Source: Chrysomallon squamiferum (lineage: Eukaryota; Mollusca; Gastropoda; Neomphalida; Peltospiridae). Taken from it: a stretch of DNA of 27,500 nucleotides. Below the pieces are notes generated by a model, which was not told the DNA's origin, did not search any database, and saw only the letters and a program-made list of their open reading frames with translations. The position numbers and the translations under genes are program-made. Location: contig CM022671.1 in assembly GCA_012295275.1 (NCBI GenBank), positions 6,079,065-6,106,564 of the forward strand, read 5' to 3'. Shown here piece by piece: positions 10,025 through 20,800 of this stretch (position 1 is the stretch's first letter; every line of letters begins with the position of its first letter).

Positions 10025-10563
10025 AATCAAAATAAAACAAAACACAAACAAAAGTAGAATAAACATTAAAGAAAGAAAAAAACAATTGTGACGAATTTCG
10101 ACGTCATCTTCTCATGGGTGGGCTAGGATAAAGCTTGTCGTACTAACAAAAGATTATGAAGACAAAGTGTGAATAAAAAGAATCTGTTTCTCTTCATTTA
10201 TTTATTATAATTAAAAAAAAAAAAAAAAATTGAAAACATTAAAAAATGAACGAAAAAACAATAAACTTAAAAAATAACACAACTCTAATATAATTATTTA
10301 ACAAAATATTAACAATCGTCAGTTCCAAAGCAGCTGGCAGCTGACGATTATTAGAATGATATGGTTACAATAAAAAGGAATTTAATAGAAAACAAGAGAA
10401 TCAATTCAAGGTGGCATCTGTTGTTTGTGACGTGTTAATTATCTTTTACACGTAACGTGTCTTTCAGTGGACCCAAACAGGTTATTTATACATAAAAACA
10501 AATGATAATAAAAAGACTAGCAAGGAGTATATAAAAAAAATAAATAAATAAATAAATAAATAA

Positions 10564-10608
<45 letters not shown>

Positions 10609-12250
10609 TTCTGATCAAATAAACCAAGACGAAAAAGACTGTCATAATAATAATTTAGCATACGGACAGTGTATACAAAGAATCCTTTTTTTTTTTTCAA
10701 AAATTGTATATTTTAACTGCATAAGTTTATGAAGTCACGTAACTGGACAGAGTAACACTTACAAAAATAACAATGCATAATGTGCAATCATTTTTCTTCT
10801 CTTCCAGGTGTTGATCTGACATGACACAGGCTACAAGTCTTTATTTATTTATTTATTTATTTTTTTTAAATTGTTTCATATTAAGATTAGTTAATAATAA
10901 TAATTGTAAACAACACACTAAAAAAAAAAAAAAAAAAAAGGGTTACTGATGTTAATATATGTAACGAATTTGATACACAAACAAGTACATATGTCAATAA
11001 TTTCAAAATTGTTTCAGTCAGGTCAAAGTAACACAATGACCATCTGTGACATTCACGTACATTTAATTGAAGTGCTTTGTCGTGAGATCCGAGAATTGTT
11101 ATTCAAAACGTTGAAATTCCATCAACATATCACCATTTGAATAGAAATGATTCAATAGAAATGATTCAAAATAAAATAAAATAAAATAATAATAGTAATA
11201 AAATGGGGAAAAAATATATTTATGCCAGAGTTCGTCAAATGTTAATATTCTCCTTTAAAATATGTATTTAATTCCGTACAATAACCGCATGGTGAAACTT
11301 TGAAATTTAAAAGCGCAAAACATATATATGAATGAAATGTACACACACAAATAAAATATTTAAAAATAATAATAAAAAAAAAAATGTATATTCACGAAAC
11401 AAACCGGCTGTTTCACAACAAACCGAATCCCAGTTCAAGAAAAATCAACTTCACTGAATATGTATACGTTTACACAAAGAAAGAACATTCCGTTAGTAGG
11501 TTTGAAAATTGTAACATCTGTCTGTAATAAAAGAGGACTTAATAAAATACATCTAAGCGATTTATATGTTAAGGTTATATCTACTATATTTGAAATATAA
11601 ACTAATTATAAGCTATATTCTATACTTTGGTATTGGTAACACTCTTGTGAATCGGGAACAGAGAAAAATGCTTCCAAAATTAATTTGCGCATGTCATTAT
11701 AGGCATATTCCATTGCCCATCTCAAAAATATAATTTCCTATATATACACACAGTGTTCATTTAGTAACTACATATTCAAGTTCTTATCTACTTTTAACTT
11801 CATTCGCATTTTCCTTTTTAATTTCTCTGAGGTGTCATTTTTGTTTTTTTTCTTTTTAAACTCCTCCTGCATCATAATCCTAGTTGAGAGAAAATACGAA
11901 ATTAATAATGTTGCTTCGTTCATCTGTCACTGCACAAAACAATATATTCTATGAGTACGAAGAAAATGTTCAACATTCTTTAAACTTTGTAGTAACAGCG
12001 TATCACATAACACGTCTGACAATAACTTCGTTGTGCCTGCATACAGGTCAAATATTATTGCACAGAAGTAAATTAAAGAAAGCACGCAACGTCACAAAAT
12101 TTCAAGTGTAAATGCCCTGGAATCACGAATGGAATGGAAGTAACATATTAAAAAGCCGCAAAAAATATGAAAAACTTTTAAGTATAACTAGAAAAAAAAC
12201 TATGAAAAAAATTGAGATGACATATGTAGTTTTTCTCCTTGCATCTTTAA
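10025..12250. other. AT-rich region downstream of the zinc-finger gene (possible 3' UTR or intergenic)
   Basis: Poly-A runs (about 10212-10229 and 10921-10939), an AAAT/AAT array (about 10537-10610), TTTA units (10840-10862), AAAAT units (about 11167-11190) and a hairpin with a doubled E-box (10314-10349). Open frames of 60-75 codons are scattered and unsupported. If the gene uses a distal poly-A site, part of this would be its 3' UTR. Confidence 0.4.
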
Positions 12251-12251
12251 T

Positions 12252-12257
12252 TTTATT
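12252..12257 (-). terminator. Candidate polyadenylation signal AATAAA
   Basis: TTTATT on the plus strand gives AATAAA on the minus strand about 85 bases after the TAG stop, and U-rich minus-strand sequence follows around 12180-12225. The hexamer is common in DNA this AT-rich, so a longer 3' UTR reaching further left is equally possible. Confidence 0.25.
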
Positions 12258-12342
12258 TTTCTGAATATGGAAAGATTCAACAGTTAAAGTAAAATGATAC
12301 AGTGTATCCAAAGTGGATGTTTGACAGGCCTGTGATGTAAAT

Positions 12343-14863
12343 CTATGATTTATCACGTCTCAGAAACAGAACCTCTTTTCCCGGATGGCTTCGCTGTATG
12401 TGCGGAATTACTTCATATTCTCGCAGTGGTCTGAACTCATTACAGTAAGGACAATAAAATTCTGCTTGCTGCAGAAGTTGCTGGCGCACAGCGTGTCTGG
12501 CGTACGTGGGAGAAGGGAGTTTTGTCGACGGAGACGGTGCAGGTGAACTACTGTGTGGTCTCTGATGCTTAAGATTTTGTTGGACATTTTTGGAATCTAC
12601 TCCTGGAATTCCATGTGCACTCGCGGGTCGCAATGAGTCAGGTTTGAGTCTAGGTACTTGCTGGTGCTTCTGAACTTGTTTCATCTGCACAGTCTGCTGT
12701 GGCACAGACATCCTCTGATAATTGACAGGTTCCTGCACAACAGAAGATCCAATTAAATGTGGGCGCAGCGTTATTAAAGTTGGCTGGCCTGTGGCTATGA
12801 ATCCTTGAATACCCAAGTCAAATCGAACTGGTACTTGCTGAAAGGGCATTTGTGTTAAGTGTGCTACAGGATAAGCCTGGTGAAGAGGCTGCAAACTGGA
12901 AACCTGGGAACCGCCGGGTATTATCGGTGAAGCTAACTGCTGCTGTATGCTTCTTGAACGAACAATTTGAGGAGAATCAGTTTTTAGTTTGGGTTTTAAA
13001 TTAAATATCTGAAAAGATTCTGGTCTCAATTCATCATCGTTAGTCGGTGGTTTTGGTAGTGGAGCCGCAGATGTTGAAACAGTTGTTGTATGCTCAGCTG
13101 ACGACACCGTACTCTTAGTCACTGGTGTGCCTGAGAGGTCAAGTGGGCAGTTGCTGAACAAGAGAGATTTCTGTTTACTAGCTGGTAACCCAGCACACGT
13201 TGTAACATTTATGACTGCTGTAGTCTGTGAGATGGGTGTCTGTGCTGTGACACTGGAGTAGAAGTTCTATGTGGAATTGATGGTACCTTCAAAACAGGTC
13301 TAGAAACTGGACTGCTTGGACTACGTCGGTCTGCTGCTGAAAGTGACTTGTCACCTGTGGAAGGTGATTTATCACCTGTCTGGTTCTGAGCATGCAGTCT
13401 GTGCAGTCTATCAGCTATGGAATAAATTGAGGACTTGAGTCGTGGGGCACACTGACCAATAGAGGAAATTTTACTTAACGGTAGTGAACTTGTTGTGATC
13501 ACACTCGAAGGTGGCAATGTGGTTACAGTTCGATCTGAAGCAAGCTCCACAGACGGAGATGAAGCTGTACTGGATATCATTTTATTCACGTTACCAAGAG
13601 TTGGTGTAACAGTTGTCGTAGTCATAGTCGCAGTTGTGACATCAGCATGAGAATGAATTATGTCATTTTCATTAGAAGTGTTATCTGTGTCTTCATTAAT
13701 AGTTTCACAGTCCATCACAAGTGCCTGGGTTGGTTCTGTCTGCTTTCTTACATTTCCTTGTTTTACACCTGAAACGTTACTGTCAGCGCCTTCATTCTTT
13801 TTAGTCATAGACACCTTTGCTAGGAACAGTCTGATGTGCAGGTTTCAATACATTTTCACTTTTGTTTTGTGATGTTAGTTTAGCACCATCTACTGATACT
13901 TTTTGAACAGAGGTTCCTCTTTCATCAGAAAATGTTTTTGGCTTTTCACCTTTTTTATTTGGTAAACGGTTTCCTTGAAGACGCTCGCTGTAAGATCCAC
14001 TTTTGGAAATGGAAGGAACTCTTATAAACAGGTCATCTTCTATTGCTAATGGCAGTGATTCATCAGTACTCTTTTTATTGTGGACGCTGGAAATATGCTG
14101 AAACACAACATCGTCGGATTTATCTTTAAAAACTTTGCAATGGGGGCAAACGTTCACAAACACTTCCGTATGCTCTCTCTCAAGATGTGAAAAGGTGTAG
14201 TCCAGGGAGGGCATGTGTGCCTGACATTTCAAACACATATAAATATCTTTCTCAATAACAAATGTGTTGCCAACTTTACTGCACTCTGCACCAGACGGTA
14301 TCGCTATTACTTCAACAAATTCCTTAGCCGCATCAGACAAAGATACTTCGTTTTTAGCGAAGTTTGTTGGATGATTCGTCTTGACGTGCTCATGCACACT
14401 AAGCTCGGAAGAAAACTGCGGTCGCTTTCCTCGGCTTCCTTTGCAGTAAGGGCAAGTGAAGAGTTCAATGTCTGAATGATGATTTTTCAGATGTTCCACC
14501 ATGGCTGATAGATACGGAGAATGAATGTTACATTTCTGACACTTGTACGTACACGTCAATCTCTCATTTCTCTGAACTATCGCATCAACGTCTATCTCAG
14601 GCAGGTTTGATGATCTGCTCGGAGCTGAAGCATTTGCTTTCAGCTTGTTTCGTCTGTCAGTGATCTGCCTACTGCCAGGAAATTCAGTTATGTTTTGTTT
14701 GGTTTTGTTTGCCGCTGCTTCTGTTGTGTCTACAGCAGAGTCTAACTCAGTCTGCTGATCTCTCAGACTGACAACTTCAATAATTTTTAGTTGTGAAATC
14801 CCTGACTCGTCATGTAGCGAGTCATCAGCAGTGTGTTGTTCCTGATAGTTAACATTCTTAACA
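12343..14863 (-). CDS. Coding exon 3: zinc fingers 5-9 and C-terminus
   Basis: The acceptor GTTTTTTCAG ends at 14864; the first base completes an AGT codon begun by exon 2. The frame is then open through about 100 residues before zinc finger 5. Fingers seen: CQKC...H-LKN-H (about 14541), CPYC...H-VKTN-H with a longer inter-CH loop (about 14454), CLKC...H-LERE-H (about 14235) and CPHC...H-ISSV-H (about 14148). A Ser/Thr/Pro/Gln-rich stretch follows, then a final CPYC...H-IQRS-H (about 12450-12385) and the end LFLRRDKS-TAG (stop at 12345-12343). Two frame breaks lie in the linker, a +1 at about 13801-13830 and a -1 at about 13220-13265. They cancel, so the last finger is in the original frame. 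Outside these points there are no internal stops, and both fingers and linkers look protein-coding. Confidence 0.82.
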
Positions 14864-17800
14864 CTGAAAAAACAAGCTCATTAGTAAAAATACAAGTTCT
14901 CAAATGATTTAACTAGAGGATGAACGATAAAAACACTTATTACATGTTGAAGTCTAACACTATTAAGTTCTAAAATTCAAACAGAAAACCAACAATAAAA
15001 ACAGTTAGTAGTTTTACAGCAGTACTGAAAATTAACTAACAAATAAAATGGACTTGCAGATTTCATGACTGGGAAAACAATGCTACAAACCATATTTTAT
15101 GTGGTGTGTGTATGCAGTAGTTCGAGATTTCTGTCAAAATTCTGTTTTTCTTTTTTCAAACCAATAAAATGTACTATTATAACTGCCATTTTTACATTTT
15201 AATGAAGACGGAATAAAGTTCATTCAGAATGGATGGTTTTTTTTTTAGTTTCCCCTCCTCAACTTTCTAAGCCAGAACAGTAGCTTGAATTATTATTATT
15301 ATTTCTACATTCCCACACATTCAAAATCTACTGGACTGACCATCCTGGTGGGTGAACTATTATTTGCATGTTTATTTAAGCTCAATTTTAATAATATTGG
15401 CAATTATGTCCTCAGTTAACATTGTAACATCAAAATAACACTATTATAACTGTTGAAATAGTATTTGACTTATTGCAGTACAATGAACAAATTTTCAGAC
15501 TGACAACTAACTCAGATAAATGTATCTGCAGTAATAAATTAGAATCATAACAATGGTATTTACATTCGAACTTTCAATGCTGATTACACAAATATTAAGT
15601 ATTCATGTATGCACACAACTTGAATGATATCTATACACTTTTAATATTTGTAATAAACAAAACCTTTTAAGTAGATATGCATACTGCGGTGAAATATAAT
15701 CTCTTAATATGGTCAATCTACATATTTAATCATCAGATATACATTTGTATACATAATATAAAACAGCTATTAAATTTACCATGCATAGAAGTTCATTCAA
15801 ACTGTTTATTAATCAAAATGACATTTAATGTCATGTCCCTCTCACCCACACGTCTCTCCACAATTCATTCTTAGCTATTTTGAAGGAATAAATGTAACTT
15901 TAAAACATTTCTTACCTCTGCAGATTGGTCTTTCCTGAAACCCCAGACTCACTGAAGTCAACCATTGGAGTGTCTGAAAGGGAAGAATTCTGTTCTTCTG
16001 TGTCTTTTGACGAAACATCCACTACATTTTCTGAGTCTCTAGTAGTGCTGTCAGCTTCAGCACTGGTCTTACTCATCCAGCCTTCCTGAATGTACAGGAA
16101 CTCTCTGGCTTGATGATAATGCTGTTGTCGAATCAGTTCATCAGGCTGATTCTCATCAATACCATGTGGAGCTTGAAACAGATGAGTCATCCTCTCAAAG
16201 ATGTTCCCCCTGTCATCCTGCTTCAACTTCTGCACCTCCTTCAGTTGCTCTATATCATAGTAGGATGGCAGCTGCCTGTATGGATATGGTCTGGAAGGAT
16301 GAGTTGATGAACAGTGGTTCACTATTTCCTGCTCAGTGTGATAGAAGCTGTCACTGCATAGGGTACAAATGTAGACATGGTCTGATCCATGAAGGTCAAG
16401 TGCATGTTGATCAATATCACTTTTCACATTTGTGGAATATTTACAGTGTGTGCATATGAAGCGTTTTGGTGGGACCGAGTATCCAACATTTCCTTTCACT
16501 ACAACATTGATGACTACAGGAGCAGTCTCCGAGTCCTGTGTGAGCAAACACTCTGTGTAGTAGTGATCAGATTCAGTGATTTCTCGACTCTTCACAATGT
16601 TTGACTCTTGGTCAACATGCTCATTTTTTGCATGGGCACAAGCACTTGCCATGGAAGCAAAATCAGAGTCACAATATCCACATTTGAAACAAATTCCTGG
16701 AATATGACGGTATACATGCATTTCCATTGTTTGTTTTACATTAGTTGTGAAATCGCATGATTTGCAGCAGTATTTGATATTTTCAATACTTTTATTTTGT
16801 AAAATAGCATCTCTCTTTTCTGTGTGACATGGCTTCAGTGTGTCTTTCTGTACTGCTTCTGAAATACTCTTACCAGCAGAAGCAGGTTTAAGTACATTTT
16901 CTGATTCAGATTTTCTCTTCAAGAATTCAACAAAGCTGCCAACAAACCCTTCTTCATTTAAATCAGTTTTTTCTTTTTCATTTCCAAGTATTGATTCAGT
17001 CACTGGATGTCTAGGTTTCAGTTTTGGAGGTCGGCCACGTTTACCAACAATTTTTGGTTGCTTTGATATGTTTTTGATTTTTAACTTGATACCTTTTGGT
17101 TTGTTTTCATCACTTTCACTCTCATATCTGGTCTGACTTGAATTACTTTCTGAATCTGATGTACTTATTTTTAGCTGTTTGACAAAATCGACCAATCTAA
17201 CGTGACAGGGTTTACAATGTGCCAGCAGTCGGTCTGTTTTTGAAGGTACCATGTGAGGTGAAACTTTGGCTTCAGCTACTGCCTTCCCTTGTTGATGCTG
17301 TTTCTGTTTCATCATCTGTTTCTCAAGTCTGCGAGCAAGTCTGTAGGCCTCATGCTGCTGATACTCTTCTTCAATTTTCCTCTGTTTCATGGCTATTATC
17401 TCAATTGGAGATCTTGAAAGTTTGGGTCGTAAAGCAAACTGTCTAACTGGTTTGCTAACACTGTTTTTAAGTTTTATTGTCAGAGGGGGTACACGTCTAT
17501 TGTCAGAATCTGGAGAATCTTCATTAGAAATATTTTGTTCTTCAACTGCAGCACAGCTTACTGTGCTGTTAGCATCTGACAGTTCAGAAAATACATCCTG
17601 TTCTTCCACTGTCATATTCTTGCTGACATCAGGTTTAGGTTCTTTACTAACTAATACTGGTGTTGTCTCATCACTCTCACTTCCAGTACTGCGTGAGTGA
17701 CCAGATATCTCATAGCTCCCTTTATTCCGGGTCAGTTTCACTTTTATACCTGAAACTTCACCAGAAGGATCTGAAGCTGGCTGTTTATCAACATTCAACA

Positions 17801-20800
17801 GTTCCTTACACTGTGTTTTATCCATGTCAGTAGAACCATCCTCAAGATGACATGTGCTGACTGTGTCAGATGTTACCATAGAAACAGCACTTTCTCCTAA
17901 TGTTTCTTTCTTTGAGCTTTCTGTTTGTATCTCTAATGGTGAAGCTTTTTTCACAACAATCTCAGTTGAACTTGTAGCAACAACATCAGTTGTTTGATGT
18001 GTCACATTACTGTTACTTTGAAGTCTACTGTTGGGATCTTCTGATTCACCAGGAATGGAAACTTCTACTTGGGATTCATTATGAATGTGATCATTTGATT
18101 CACTGTCACATGAAGGTTTTTCATTTAAAGTGGAATTTGAAGCAGCATCAAGATTTTTGTCTGCTACTGTAACAACGCCAGCAGGCTCTGGACTCACTGT
18201 CTTGACATCTGCATGACAAACAGTGACTGCTGGCTTCACTATTTCATCATTGTTATTTGCATCCTCTGAACTGTTTTCACTGTCCATCATAAATGTAACA
18301 TCTAATTTTGATTCTGGTGCAGCTGTACTAGAATTATCTGAAATGACTAGAATGTTCATTCCATCAGGTGTGACTTCTGATTTTTGTGACAGCTGTGGAT
18401 CAGAAACAATTTCACCTGTTTTCTCTTCTTTATATTCAACATTTTTTGATCTTCACTTGTGTCACCAGTTTGGGTTAGTTTATTTGGTATGTCCAATTTC
18501 AAAGTACTACACCTTTCATCATCAACTTTCACAGGTGCAGTTGCTTTTAAAATAGGACATATTTTTTCAGAAATAATTGTGTCTTCTGAACTTGACACTG
18601 AACATGAATGATCAGATTTAGAATCGCTGTTTACCTGATCTAATTTCGAACTTGTCTGAATTGGTGACTTAACAGCAACACCTTCTGATGTAATAATAGA
18701 TGTCAGGGAAGAAACATTAACTGAAATATCAGAATTATCCTTTACCAAAACTGCTGTTTTCAATGGAGATTTTGTCTTCTGAAGGAATGAAACTAGAGGA
18801 AGATCATCAAGATCACTATCACTGTCAGACAGTGTTAGATGTATGTCATCATCTTTAACAATTAACTTATCCTCTGAAACTTCAGGGTCAACCTTTTTGT
18901 CACTACTCACCAGATCTGGCAATGAAGAATCTTCACTGATTTCTTCTTCTGCTTTATTTTCACTGTCTAATTCTTTGTCTACTGATTCTCTATCAATATT
19001 TCCTTCTCTATCTGTGACAATATTATTTCTTGGTTTTCTTTTTCCTGCTCTTACATGCCTAACAGCCATGAAGAGTGCTGATTTTCTTTCAAGTGCTGAC
19101 TTTGGTTTCTTCTTACTGCCTGGAAAATCGTATGTTCCTCGCTTCCTTTTTGATTTGAGTTTGCCATTTTTTAAATCTTCCAGTTTGGGACGTCCTCTTC
19201 TTCTTCTTGGGCCTACTTTTACTGGTTTAGGTGCATTTGGATCTTTAACTCTAGGTCGTCCCCGCTTTCTCTTTACAGGCCGAGAAGTTTCTTGTTGTGG
19301 CAATACTAAATCTACAGCTTTTTCTAATACAGGTGGTGGAGAAGTCACAGGAGTGTTCTCTGTAAATGAAATATCTACATTTTCGCTTTCATGAACAGAC
19401 TGGCTTTCAAAACTGTCAGAGCTATTTGGTTCAGCAATGAGGACTGGTGGATCAGCATACGTTGGTTCCGTTTTCTTCTTCTTTTTCTTCCTTCTTGTAA
19501 AAATTGATTTCAGTGTAAGTTTCTTTAGCCTGGCATTTCGCTTTACTGTTTTTCTGGCACTGGAATCAGAACTTTTATTGGTATCATTCTGAAACTTTCT
19601 AAAATCAGACTGTTCAGATTTTGATTTTGATGTTTGTCTTTCATCAACTTCCGTTTCTTTGTCACCATCTTCATCAGACTGCTTCGAGATGTTGACATAA
19701 CTTTTTTTTGGTTTTGTTTCTTTTGAATTGACATTAGGAGACTTGGGAGTTTCAGTCCTTGGGATAAGGAGAGATTCGTCAACTTTTAACTGTTTCCTCA
19801 AAAGACCCTCATCAAGTAATTCAAATTCTCCACTTAGTGTTCTCTTCCTTGGTTTTGGTTTTGGTACATTACCCTCCTTTAACCTGGTCACCATGGATGG
19901 CTGGTCTCGATATGATTTAAGATTGTTGATGAATTTCAACTCCTTCCGTCCAAGAAGTTTCTTATTCAGGAACGGAAACGGTCTTTTTCTCTTTGTAACT
20001 TTCTTAGTGGTTTCAGCTGATTTAACAGCTGATGTACTGGGATGTTTGATATTAAGTGCTTCTCGAGCTTCAGTCACTGCACCGTCAAGAGTTGATGTAG
20101 CTTTGTCAATCTTCTTCCTACTTGGATCTGAATCTGAACAGTGTCCTGCCTGTTCTTCAGTAACAAGATCAATTGCTGATTTTAGTATTGCTTTATCTTT
20201 GACACTGTTAACCTCTAATTTCTTATTTTGTTTTCTTATTCTTTTAAACTGACTCAGTGAATTCTGTTCATCTTGAAATGATCCTGAGGCACCTTCAGCA
20301 CTGTCATCAAGTACAGCAGCTTTTGTTTTCAGTTTGCTGTTGCTGTTGCTGCTGCTGCTGCTGTCGTCAGTGTTACAAACACCTGACATACTGTCCTTCT
20401 TCCTCTGCCTGGTGTTTGCTAGTGTCACATTTGGTTTTAGTAACTTTTTCTGCCCAACCACAGTGCAGTCTCTCTGAAACACAAAATGATGATGTGGTTA
20501 ACAGATTTTCAACACTTGAATTTCTACCTAAGCCTATTAGTGGAACATTTCAACATAAGCTACAATTAAACTGAATAATATTTTATATTACAAACATTTG
20601 CATAACAAATACCAGCATTTCTCCTGAATTTCTAATAAAAGATGGATTAATTAAAACATTAGTAGTAACAGATGTGACAAACACTGAATAATTAAACTGT
20701 TAGCTGAACAGAGAGGCCTAAAGAGTGGAGATGCAACTCAACAAAAACATTTACATAAAATAAGAAATTTTAACAAATAAATTATATAGTAATAATAACA

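Noticed and set aside
18376-18405. A 23-base GT-AG segment as an intron
   Set aside because: It restores frame but is far shorter than known animal introns. GT and AG dinucleotides are common enough that such segments also exist near the other two breaks.
18843-19394. 183-codon plus-strand open frame, and similar plus-strand frames over exon 2
   Set aside because: Antisense shadows of the zinc-finger exon; the Ser/Leu/Phe-rich composition mirrors the sense Lys/Glu/Ser codons.
12343-20473. Retrocopy or decayed pseudogene of a zinc-finger gene
   Set aside because: Introns and a promoter are present, all fingers keep their Cys/His residues, and only three single-base breaks occur in 7 kb, which favours an intact gene with sequence indels.
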